From Nitrospirae bacterium MYbin6 (GTDB taxonomy: Bacteria > Nitrospirota > Thermodesulfovibrionia > Thermodesulfovibrionales > Magnetobacteriaceae), in contig PEAC01000013.1 of NCBI GenBank assembly GCA_002753305.1, positions 1-45,933 of the forward strand: DNA of 45,933 bases, written 5' to 3'. The notes below the pieces were generated by a model. It worked only from the letters and a program-made list of their open reading frames with translations, ran no database searches and had not been told where the DNA came from. Below are positions 1 through 7,537 of this stretch, piece after piece. How positions within the stretch are numbered: the first letter of the stretch is position 1; every line of letters begins with the position of its first letter. The position numbers and the translations under genes were made by a program.

Positions 1-9
1 GGACTTGGG

Positions 10-111
10 ACGTACACCCGCCCCTTTGGGGCCTGGGCTATGAAAAATATAAGGACTTGCTGTAACTTAAAAAAGGCAAATTTTTGTCTTGACAATTGGG
101 TCCACTATAAT
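10..111. repeat. Left copy of inverted contig-end repeat (probable IS terminus)
   Basis: Positions 14-111 are the exact reverse complement of 45832-45929 (98 bp), and 10-13 extend the match with one mismatch. The inner edge carries a TGGACCC-type end followed by TGTCAAGACA, which looks like an insertion-sequence terminus. The outer part contains the palindrome GGCCCCAAAGGGGCC-like segment near 22-35. No transposase is in the window, so the element body would lie outside it. The gene on the inner side starts without its N-terminus, as expected for an insertion. The family cannot be fixed from the end alone. Confidence 0.75.
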
Positions 112-116
112 AATAT
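89..116 (+). promoter_or_regulatory. Hybrid outward promoter at the left repeat junction
   Basis: A consensus -35 box TTGACA (89-94) lies inside the repeat, reading outward. It sits 16 bp from a -10-like TAATAT (111-116), most of which belongs to the flanking DNA. This would drive transcription into the truncated gene at 114. The equivalent position at the other end of the window lacks a -10 at that spacing. This is a sequence match only. Confidence 0.4.
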
Positions 117-1309
117 GGCGACAATCTTCAGCCGATCTACAGGGATACGTCTAAGTACGAGATGTTGTATAAAACCAACCCTGGCGGCTCATTTATCGGC
201 ACAGCGGTAATATCTCAGGATTACGAAATAGGTAGTCCCTTCTCAGACGATTACGAGTGGAAAATCGATAATCCAGTAGTAGCAATATCGGACACGGAGG
301 CGGTAGTAATCAGCGTTAAGCGCCTACAAATACTAAGCCCATATACCCCCAGGACGTATGGTTATGTGGCAGATTTTACCGTGACAAGTGCGGAGTGGGG
401 GTATGCTACGAACCTGTGGGTTGTTATTTGGGCGGGCCGAACCATTACGGCAAGGGGCGGGTATTTGCAGATACGTATCATGCCACGGGGACGGTGTCAC
501 TGCGGAAAGAACACATAAAATACACGGAAGAACTAAGAATCGGCGATGAAGTTATTCTATCGACAGTGTTAGACAGAAAATCCGAAACAGGGTTTAACGA
601 GGGCGAGGGGATAATAATATCTCCATCCGGCAGCCTCGTATCTCAGGACATATCATACGAATGTGCGTTGCAGCCTGACGGCCATATGTGTTTCACACAT
701 GATATGACGTGCCCTGATGATTTTTCAGGCGGAGTAACGAGCAATTGTGAGACAATTAACAGGGCCTTCCCGACGGAAACCAGCACATGTGGGGTATGGG
801 GCCATCCTGGCACAACCGGCGGAGCGATAGTCGTGCCAGGCAACGCAAAACCCTCATCGATAACCGGTGCCGGCGGGATACACATAATGGGGATGGCCAA
901 TTCCAATGGCAAGGAAAACCGCATACTGATCAATCAATATTCGGAGTTTAACATAGTGTACAACGTTGATGGCTCGTCATCGTCGAAAGTGGTGACGAAA
1001 TACATAGTAGACATTAAAACGTCTGCGGTAACCACGAAGGAGACGGTAGCCGAAAGAACTGCTGAGGACGGCACAACGTCAGGCAACTCGATATCAAGGG
1101 TATCATGTCAGATCAATGCGGGGATACTGGTTTATACATATTGCAAATATAACGCGGCTGGGGTGTTTGTCAGCCGTAAAATTGTAGTGGTCAACATATC
1201 GAACAGTTTTTATCCAGCCGGCGCGACATATGAAACGGAGGATGCCGCAGACATGGACATAAGCGCAGAGGACTGGCCGCGAATGCTGACGATAGGGATA
1301 ACGAAGTAA
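114..1309 (+). pseudogene. Prophage-like hypothetical protein, 5'-truncated and frameshifted
   Basis: The reading frame is open from the left repeat junction at 114 with no convincing start, so the 5' end was probably removed by the insertion. Frame 3 reads as plausible protein (acidic, beta-rich) up to about 396-405. There a run of G (around 397-401) marks a switch to frame 2, which continues as plausible protein (GGPNHYGKG, then TGTVSLRKEH) to the stop at 1307-1309. A single base gain or loss in the G-run explains both halves. I do not recognise the family. Its Ser/Thr/Gly-rich, beta-strand style and the adjoining phage-type Dam suggest a phage structural protein; this is inference. A sequencing error in the G-run is possible. 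Confidence 0.5.
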
Positions 1310-1999
1310 GTAAATAGAGCGGACAGCTGTGAGGTCTTTGCCGGTGCGGCATGGATGTTGTTTAAGAAAGAGGCGTCAAAAGTGGAAATAATAAACGACA
1401 TCAACCATGAACTTGTGACCTTATACCGCGTAGTCAAAGAACATCTTGACGAGTTCGTCAGGTATTTCAGGTATATCCTGATTGCACGGGGTGAATTTGA
1501 CAGGTTTATGTCTGAGAATCCGGAATCTCTAACGGATATTCAAAGAGCCGTCAGGTTTTATTATCTATTGAAGACTGGATATGCCAGCAGGATTGACAAG
1601 CCGTCATTTGCTGTGTCCACAACAACGAGAGCCAGGATAAACCTGAGCAGGTTGGAAGAAGAATTGTCTGAAACACATTTGCGGCTATCAACGGTTACGA
1701 TTGAGAATTTGCCGTATCAAAGGTTTATCGAGAGATACGACAGGCCTCACACGTTTTTCTATGTAGACCCACCATATTATGGATGTGAGGATTATTACGG
1801 AAAGAGTATCTTCTACCGGGACGATTTCGCAAAGTTAAGAGACATATTAGCCTCGATAAAGGGCAAATTCATAATGTCCATAAACGATGTCGACGAGATA
1901 AGACAGCTCTACAGAGGGTTTACGATAGAGGAGGTAGAAACAGCATATCATGTGAGTAATAAAAAAAGAGTCGTAGAACTGTTAATCAGGAACTATTGA
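1310..1999 (+). pseudogene. DNA adenine methylase (Dam-type), N-terminus missing
   Basis: A D12-class N6-adenine methyltransferase. Motif IV appears as VDPPYYG around residues 131-137 counted from the ATG at 1355. Reading in frame upstream of that ATG gives CEVFAGAAWMLFKK, the SAM-binding FxGxG-type motif I. The real protein therefore began further 5', yet the frame is closed by the stop of the preceding gene at 1307. The usual N-terminal segment (roughly 25-45 residues with the K-x-P-G-G-K motif) is absent and no start codon precedes motif I. It is probably a deletion remnant of a phage-borne dam and unlikely to be active. It could be translated from 1355, but would then lack motif I. Confidence 0.75.
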
Positions 2000-2255
2000 T
2001 ATTGAGGAGTGATGGTTGAAGCGAAAAGCGTCAGGATATTGACGGAATAAGGAAAGTTTGCAAAATGGGTCTGTTAATATTTGCAAAACTGGGCGCCTAG
2101 TTATAGAGGCTAAACTGGACTGTTGCTATATCTTGAAATTAGAGATATCATTGTAACCACTAAGAGAAAACTGCCATCCAGCCGTATTATGAAGTAATAT
2201 CATATACTTATAGCATTTTATCGCGCTTTTTCGCCAGGAACATCCGTTTTAACAT
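2000..2255. other. Gene-free stretch between dam remnant and transposase remnant
   Basis: I see no convincing gene. Two similar short direct repeats of the form TTTGCAAAA-x-TGGG occur near 2057-2094, about 23 bp apart. The stretch is AT-rich, and with the ISAs1 remnant that follows it is best read as decayed mobile DNA. Confidence 0.4.
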
Positions 2256-2262
2256 ATGGGAA

Positions 2263-2445
2263 GTGTCTCATGTATATTGGCACAGAGGGATACGCAATGC
2301 TTATGGAGCGGAAAACTTCTCTGTAGCAAGGCATATTGCTTTAAATCTCCTGAAACAGGAGAAAACCGCAAAAATGGGTGTTAAAAACAAGAGACTTAGG
2401 GCCGGTTGGAGCGATAGCTACATGGAGAAAATCATCCTATGTTGA
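2263..2445 (+). pseudogene. ISAs1-family transposase, C-terminal remnant
   Basis: The 60-codon frame carries the conserved C-terminal block of ISAs1-type transposases: GAENFSVARHIALNLLKQEK followed by a KxKRLRAGWSDSYMEKI-type ending. The family's proteins run to about 370-400 residues, so over 80 percent is missing, including the catalytic DDE residues. The sequence just after the stop (2446-2460) resembles the end region of such elements. The remnant lies directly upstream of smpB and cannot transpose. Confidence 0.8.
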
Positions 2446-2491
2446 AATTCGTTTGCCGTGGTCAATACGGTGTGCAAATTAAAAAATAATA

Positions 2492-2500
2492 TGGTATAAT
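2492..2500 (+). promoter_or_regulatory. Extended -10 promoter of smpB
   Basis: TGGTATAAT (2492-2500) is a perfect TGn-extended -10 box. Only 5 nt separate it from the smpB ATG at 2506, so the predicted start of transcription falls at or next to the start codon. A weak -35 is the best available at 2471-2477. No Shine-Dalgarno sequence fits between the promoter and the ATG. Confidence 0.6.
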
Positions 2501-2505
2501 AGAAG

Positions 2506-2937
2506 ATGAAGGTGTTGGCGCAAAATAAGAAGGCGTACCACGACTACTTCATAGAAGAGACGGTAGAAGGGGGCATAAGCCTCAAAGGTACGGAGGTAAA
2601 GGCAATAAAGGAGGGCCGTGCGAACTTAAAAGACAGCTATGTGATAATAAAAGAAGAGGAGGCGTATTTGATAAATTGCCATATAAGCCCATACAGCCAC
2701 GGCAATATAATGAACCACGAACCCTCAAGGACAAGAAAGCTGTTGTTGCACAAGAAAGAGATAAGGAAGTACTGGGGCAAGGCGCGCCAGCTTGGCTACA
2801 CAATGATAGCGCTGAAGTTATACTTAAAAGGCCCAAAGATAAAGGTTGAAATAGGATTGACAAAGGGCAAAAAGCAATATGAAAAACGAGAGCGCATCAA
2901 GGAGCGTGATGTGGAGAGAGAGATGAGAAGGCAATAG
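2506..2937 (+). CDS. smpB: SsrA-binding protein SmpB
   Basis: SmpB binds the tRNA-like part of tmRNA and delivers it to stalled ribosomes for trans-translation in the cytoplasm. The 143-residue length is near the family norm. Hallmarks are visible: an N-terminal NKKAYHDYFIEETVEGGISL block with the GTEVKAI motif, a central SPYSHGN followed by RTRKLLLHKKEI, then ALKLYLKGPKIKVEIGLTKGKK, and a basic C-terminal tail (YEKRERIKERD) that inserts into the ribosome. The ATG at 2506 lies 5 nt after a strong -10 box, so the mRNA may be leaderless. Its RNA partner ssrA begins 4 nt after the stop, which suggests shared transcription. Confidence 0.97.
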   Translation: MKVLAQNKKAYHDYFIEETVEGGISLKGTEVKAIKEGRANLKDSYVIIKEEEAYLINCHISPYSHGNIMNHEPSRTRKLLLHKKEIRKYWGKARQLGYTMIALKLYLKGPKIKVEIGLTKGKKQYEKRERIKERDVEREMRRQ

Positions 2938-2941
2938 AAAA

Positions 2942-3290
2942 GGGGGCGAATGGATTCGACGAGGGTTATGATACTCATATCGCATGTCGTGGCTCCGCAA
3001 CCACGTAAAAATGCGGGAAACCATTTAAACGCCAATAACGAATTAGCACTCGCCGCTTAAACAAAGCGCCGACGTCCTACCTGAGAAACCTGCTACCAGG
3101 CAAGGGCGCAATAAAGCAGGCTGGCACTGAGCGAGGGCCTCGGCAATCAGTGTGAGACACAGGGGATTGGGAGAAGGATGGCCTGCTGGTTGGCAACCGG
3201 ATCCTGAAATGAACAAAATAGGCCGGCTAAACATGTAGTGGTTTGAGGGTAGTGCTTTCGGACGCGGGTTCGACTCCCGCCGCCTCCACT
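2942..3290 (+). ncRNA. ssrA: tmRNA (ssrA), one-piece
   Basis: The 5' end GGGGGCG (2942-2948), followed by the conserved GGATTCGAC block, pairs with CGCCTCC (3281-3287) to form the acceptor stem. The T-arm GCGGGTTCGACTCCCGC lies at 3264-3280. The CCA end is not encoded and must be added. The tag frame reads from the resume codon GCC at 3031 to TAA at 3058-3060, giving the peptide ANNELALAA. The ending ALAA is the usual ClpXP/FtsH degron. It is a standard one-piece tmRNA of about 347 nt. With only 4 nt after smpB and no clear promoter of its own, it is probably processed from a smpB-ssrA transcript. Confidence 0.96.
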
Positions 3291-3376
3291 AAAAAATTCT
3301 TTGTAACGGATGTTCCTGGCTAAAAGCTGATAAAAGCCATATGGGAAAAGGAGTTAAAGGGGACAGGCTACTTTTC

Positions 3377-3403
3377 GTGTTCCCCGCATACGCGGGGATG
3401 AAG
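3377..3403 (+). repeat. Solo type I-E-like CRISPR repeat / palindromic unit
   Basis: GTGTTCCCCGCATACGCGGG followed by GATGAAG matches the form of type I-E repeats: a CCCCGC/GCGGGG stem followed by GATGAA. No second copy lies at the expected 61-bp spacing on either side, so there is no array. Immediately upstream (about 3359-3375) is a GGGGACAGGCTAC stretch, a pattern often seen with REP-associated sequences, which could pair partly with TGTTCCCC. It may be an orphan CRISPR repeat or a REP-like unit. Confidence 0.45.
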
Positions 3404-3516
3404 CTGGTGAGGGCTTGTGTAATCTCCAATACGCCTGAATCTTCAGAAAATTTCGTTACAAGGCCATAATTATCCCACCCTGCCTGATTTTTGATTTATG
3501 AAACATTCATTTTTAT

Positions 3517-3524
3517 GATAGAAT
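3517..3524 (+). promoter_or_regulatory. Possible -10 region of the kinase block
   Basis: TGATAGAAT (overlapping 3516-3524) resembles a TGn-extended -10 box about 50 nt before the kinase start at 3577. No good -35 is seen at standard spacing. Confidence 0.3.
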
Positions 3525-3576
3525 AGCTGGGCATCGTATTGGATGTGTATATTACTCTGGATTATTGAAGGGAAGT

Positions 3577-5670
3577 ATGGGAAAAAAGAACATTCTTGTT
3601 GTCGATGACGAAGTCGTTGTCTCTATGGAGATTAAAAAACTCCTCCAGGGTTGGGGGTATAAGGTCTCCGGCACTGTTGGCTCCGGTGAGGAGGCCCTTC
3701 AAAAGATCGAGGAGGCCGTCCCCGACCTTATCCTCATGGACATTAACCTGCGCGGTGATATCGACGGCATCGAGACCTCTAAGATTATCAAAGATAAATA
3801 TAAAATCCCGATTATCTATCTTACCGCATACATTGATTACAATATCTTAAAACGCGTCGAAAAGACCAACCCCTATGGCTATATCTTAAAACCCTTCAAC
3901 GAAAGCGAACTATATGCCGTTATTAAAATCGCTCTCTACAACAGCAAGGCCGAAAAAGAACTTGAACTCCAATACCTCATCCAAAGCGTATTAAACACTA
4001 TCCTCGGCATATCACTTGAACCTATCACCCTTACCGAGCAGATGGACAGGATTTTAGATACTATCATCACGCTGCCATGGTTAAAGCTGGAGTCCAAAGG
4101 CTCTATCTTCCTTGTCGAGGAGAATGAAGAGATACTGGATCTGAAGGTACATAAGGGGTTCTCAAAAGAGTTGCTTGTGGCCTGCAGCAAGGTTCCCTTT
4201 GGCACATGCCTCTGTGGCAGGGCCGCGGTAAGCCGTAAGGTCGTCTTTTCCGACTGCATTGATGACCGGCACGATATTACATTTGCAAAAATGACCCAGC
4301 ACGGCCACTTCTGCGTCCCTATAATGCTTACCGGCAAGCTCCTCGGCGTAATAAACCTGTACCTCAAGGAGGGCCACAAGAAAAACGACATGGAAGAGGA
4401 GTTCCTGATTTCTGTCTCAAATACACTTGCCGGCGTCATCGCCAGAAGAAGCGCTGAAGAGGCACTGGCGAAATTAAAGCGCGAACAGGAGCTGATCCTT
4501 CACTCGGCCGGCGAGGGTATCTTCGGACTCGACAGAAACGGCCTTATATCCTTTGTCAATCCGGCCGCTACAAAGATGATCGGATGGAACCCCGAAGAAC
4601 TCCTTGGGAAGAAACAACACGACATAATTCACCATACCAACACGAACGAAATCGCCTGCTATATGGATAAGTGTAACATATACAGGACATTTTTCGATGG
4701 AAAGGTCTATCGAGTCGACGGTGAGGTGTTCTGGAGAAAGGACGGCACGAGTTTCCCGGTCGAGTATGTCTCTACCCCGATTTTTGACGAGAAACACAGT
4801 CTGATGGGGGCAGTCGTCGTATTTAACGACACATCAATGAGAAAACAGGCAGAGGAAAAACAGGCCCAACTCCTTGATGAACTAAAACGTACGAACGAAA
4901 ACCTGAGATTCAGCCAGGAAAAAATTATTCAATCGGAGAAACTGGCAGCCCTCGGACAACTCGTCTCAGGCGTTGCCCACGAGATTAATACCCCCATTGG
5001 CAACAGTGTAATGTCCGCATCCCACCTCCAGGACAGGACCAGAGAGATTGTCGATCTTTTTGAGCAAAACAAACTGTCTAAGTCCAAACTGGATAGTTAT
5101 TTCTCAACAGCAACGGAAGACAGCGATATTATCTTAAAAAACCTCCTGCGCTCGTCCGCCATGATTAAGAGCTTTAAGATGGTCTCAGGCGACCAGACCA
5201 GCCAGCAAAGGCGTAGATTCAAGCTGAAGGAATACCTCGAGGACATTATCATGAGCCTCCTGCCGACACTCAAAAAGACCTCGCACGAAATCCAAATCCA
5301 CTGCGACGAAGAGATGGAACTGGACAACTATCCCGGGGCCTTTGCCCAGATTATCACTAATCTTGTCATGAATGCGGTAATCCATGCCTTCAATAAGGAC
5401 TCTAGCGGCTAGATTGATATTGATGTCGTAGAAAATCATAAAAATATAATCATCATGTTCAAAGATAACGGAAAAGGTATATCAAACAACATCGTAAACA
5501 AGATCTTCGACCCGTTTTTTACGACGAACCGCATGGGAGGCAACAGCGGACTGGGGCTGAATATCGTCTTTAACATCGTGCAAAAAACCCTGAAGGGCGA
5601 TGTCTACTGCGAGAGTGTTGAGGGCGAAGGGACAAGTTTTGTTATTACGATACCAAGTGAACTGCCATGA
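3577..5670 (+). pseudogene. Hybrid histidine kinase (REC-GAF-PAS-HisKA-HATPase) split by an in-frame amber codon
   Basis: Domain order from the ATG at 3577 (GAAGGGA ribosome site just upstream): a receiver with ILVVDDE and acceptor LILMDINLR (Asp55), a GAF domain (about 135-290), a PAS domain (about 300-420), a dimerisation helix with GVAHEINTP (His468), then HATPase_c with N-box [13 protein letters not shown]. At 5410-5412 a TAG stops the frame exactly between the N-box and the G1 box. The same frame continues without shift through KDNGKGI, DPFFTT and GLGLNIV to the natural stop at 5668-5670. All essential kinase motifs are present across the two halves, so a single nonsense change (AAG or CAG to TAG) is the simplest reading. 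Unless suppressed, ATP binding is lost. The receiver at the N-terminus resembles that of the kinase at 34942. Confidence 0.85.
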
Positions 5671-5692
5671 TGCGTTAAGGGTGGATTTTATT

Positions 5693-6961
5693 ATGGAAGA
5701 GTTGGAAGCAAGTTATTCGTTTTATGAAGAGGAACAAGTACAACCGGAGACCATGAGCGGCCTGTGGAAGGTGCTTATCGTCGATGACGATATTGAAGTA
5801 CACCGGGCAACGAAGTCGTCTCTGGCAGATTTTAGTTTTCAGGGCAGGCGTTTAATGCTCCTGTTTGCGGCCTCGGCTGCCGAGGCAAGGAAGTTGATCA
5901 TTGAGCATGGGGACACTGCCGTTATCCTGCTGGATGTCGTGATGGAAGACGACCTGGCAGGACTTAATTTTGCCAAATACGTTCGGGAAGATTTGAAAAA
6001 CAACTTTGTCAGAATCTTACTAAGGACCGGGCAGCCCGGCATAGCCCCGGAAAAATCCGTTATCGTCGATTACGACATCAACGGGTTCCTGGAAAAGAGC
6101 GACCTTACAATACAAAAGCTCTATACGGCAATCATCACATGCCTGCGTTCATACAAGGACATAATTGATCTCGATAAGGCCAATCTTGACCTGAAAACGG
6201 AATTCGAAATGCGAATCGAGGCAGAGAGGCAAATGGCCGAGCAGGCACAACAAGCAGCTATCGGCCTGGCAATATCGCAGATCATCCACGGCGCTAAAAA
6301 TATTCTCAACGCCCTCAAAGGCGGAAAATATATAATCGAATCGGCCCTCAAAAACGATAACCTCGATTTAATAAGAAAGGGCTGGGATGTGACAAAAATC
6401 GGTATCTCACGTATGGAAGAACTCACTCACGACCTGCTCGACCTGTCACGCTTTAACAAGCTTGATGTACAGCCGCACTCCCTTAATGCCCTCGTAACTG
6501 AGATTCTCAGCACTTGCAGCGACCGCCATTGCAACACAGACATCAACAACGTCAACATCGTTGCCGACATGGATGAGTCCCTGCCAGATGTGATGATCGA
6601 CTATAAGGCAATACACACCGCATTACTTAATCTCATCTGTAACGCAATGGACACATGCAGAGATAAAGTATATAATAACGAGGATAGCGGCAGAGTGTCC
6701 ATCAAAACATATATAACAAAAGACGGCGAGATCGCCTTGGATGTTGCGGACAACGGCTGCGGAATAAAACCTTGTGACATGGAAAATATTTTTAAACTGT
6801 TTTATACTACCAAGCACTCTAAAGGCAATGGCCTTGGACTGGCCATTACAAAGAAGATTATCGACGAGCACGGTGGAAAAATCGAGCTTGATTCCAAGTT
6901 GGGCAGAGGAACGAAATTTACGATAGTCCTTCACAAAGACCGCAGACATAAACAAAAATAA
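5693..6961 (+). CDS. Receiver-histidine kinase with DUF3369-type receiver
   Basis: A cytoplasmic two-component protein of 422 residues. I start it at the ATG 5693, which has an AGGGTGG site upstream; earlier codons in this frame overlap the previous kinase. The receiver (about 26-160) has VLIVDDD and acceptor VILLDVVME (Asp81). The run RILLRTGQPGIAPEK then VDYDINGFLEK is the signature of receivers found next to DUF3369 domains. A short coiled linker leads to a dimerisation helix with IIHGAKN (His199), then HATPase_c with LLNLICNAMD, VADNGCGI, FYTTK and GNGLGLAI. No transmembrane segment is seen. It probably works with the flanking kinase and receiver protein. Confidence 0.9.
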   Translation: MEELEASYSFYEEEQVQPETMSGLWKVLIVDDDIEVHRATKSSLADFSFQGRRLMLLFAASAAEARKLIIEHGDTAVILLDVVMEDDLAGLNFAKYVREDLKNNFVRILLRTGQPGIAPEKSVIVDYDINGFLEKSDLTIQKLYTAIITCLRSYKDIIDLDKANLDLKTEFEMRIEAERQMAEQAQQAAIGLAISQIIHGAKNILNALKGGKYIIESALKNDNLDLIRKGWDVTKIGISRMEELTHDLLDLSRFNKLDVQPHSLNALVTEILSTCSDRHCNTDINNVNIVADMDESLPDVMIDYKAIHTALLNLICNAMDTCRDKVYNNEDSGRVSIKTYITKDGEIALDVADNGCGIKPCDMENIFKLFYTTKHSKGNGLGLAITKKIIDEHGGKIELDSKLGRGTKFTIVLHKDRRHKQK

Positions 6962-6983
6962 TACAATAAAAAGGAGAACCACA

Positions 6984-7526
6984 ATGGGTAAACGCGTACT
7001 GGTTGTAGATGACGACGAGGCAGCGAGAAAGTTTCTTACAATAACCCTGGAGCAAAAGGGATATACCGTACATACGGCAGAAAACGGTGAGGAAGGAGTA
7101 AAAAAGGCAAAAGAAGAAAACCCTGATATTATTGTCCTGGATATTATGATGCCAAAGAAAAACGGCATAAGCGCCCTGCAAGACTTGCGTGGCAAAAAGG
7201 ACACAAGAGATATTCCGGTTATCATACTAAGTTCCGCCCTGAGCTTCATAGAACAGGCGCGTAAGGAGATTGACAACACCGAAATCATTAAGGAGATGGA
7301 GCGCCTGCTGGATAACGTGGACAGCAAGATAGACAAGGTCTTCCTGCGCTTCGCCTCGTATCGCAAGATATTGCTGTTTGAGAGGGAACAGATGCTGAAG
7401 CAATTTAAGGACAAGGAGGCCGGGATTAAGCCCTATTTGTCCTTGCCGGACCTGTTTTTGGATAAACCAGTAGATCCCGACGAATTGGCGGACGCAATAC
7501 AGGCGCTGTTAAGCGAATCGAAATAG
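6984..7526 (+). CDS. Single-receiver response regulator with internal insertion
   Basis: A 180-residue CheY-like protein with no output domain. VLVVDDD and acceptor IIVLDIMMP (Asp53) are normal, and Ser83/Ser84 in VIILSSA is the switch position. The conserved Lys of LDKPVDP is at 161, leaving about 77 residues between switch and Lys where receivers usually have about 20. The extra segment (about 88-155) is charged and helix-like (IIKEMERLLDNVDSK, then FEREQMLKQFKDKE). It is either a receiver with a helical insertion between beta4 and beta5 or a small fused dimerisation element. GGAG sits ahead of the ATG. It follows the kinase by 22 nt and is its likely partner. Confidence 0.88.
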   Translation: MGKRVLVVDDDEAARKFLTITLEQKGYTVHTAENGEEGVKKAKEENPDIIVLDIMMPKKNGISALQDLRGKKDTRDIPVIILSSALSFIEQARKEIDNTEIIKEMERLLDNVDSKIDKVFLRFASYRKILLFEREQMLKQFKDKEAGIKPYLSLPDLFLDKPVDPDELADAIQALLSESK

Positions 7527-7537
7527 TGAAGCCCTGA

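Noticed and set aside
3377..3438. A CRISPR array after ssrA
   Set aside because: Only one repeat unit is present; nothing resembling it occurs one repeat-plus-spacer length away on either side, and no cas gene is in the window.
5410..5412. TAG in the hybrid kinase as a recoded (pyrrolysine-type) codon
   Set aside because: No pyl genes, no downstream element and no amber use in neighbours; a nonsense change or sequencing error is far simpler.
6623..7414. A 263-codon open frame on the - strand
   Set aside because: It lies opposite the kinase end and the receiver protein, both with intact motifs, and reads as low-complexity Ser/Leu sequence.
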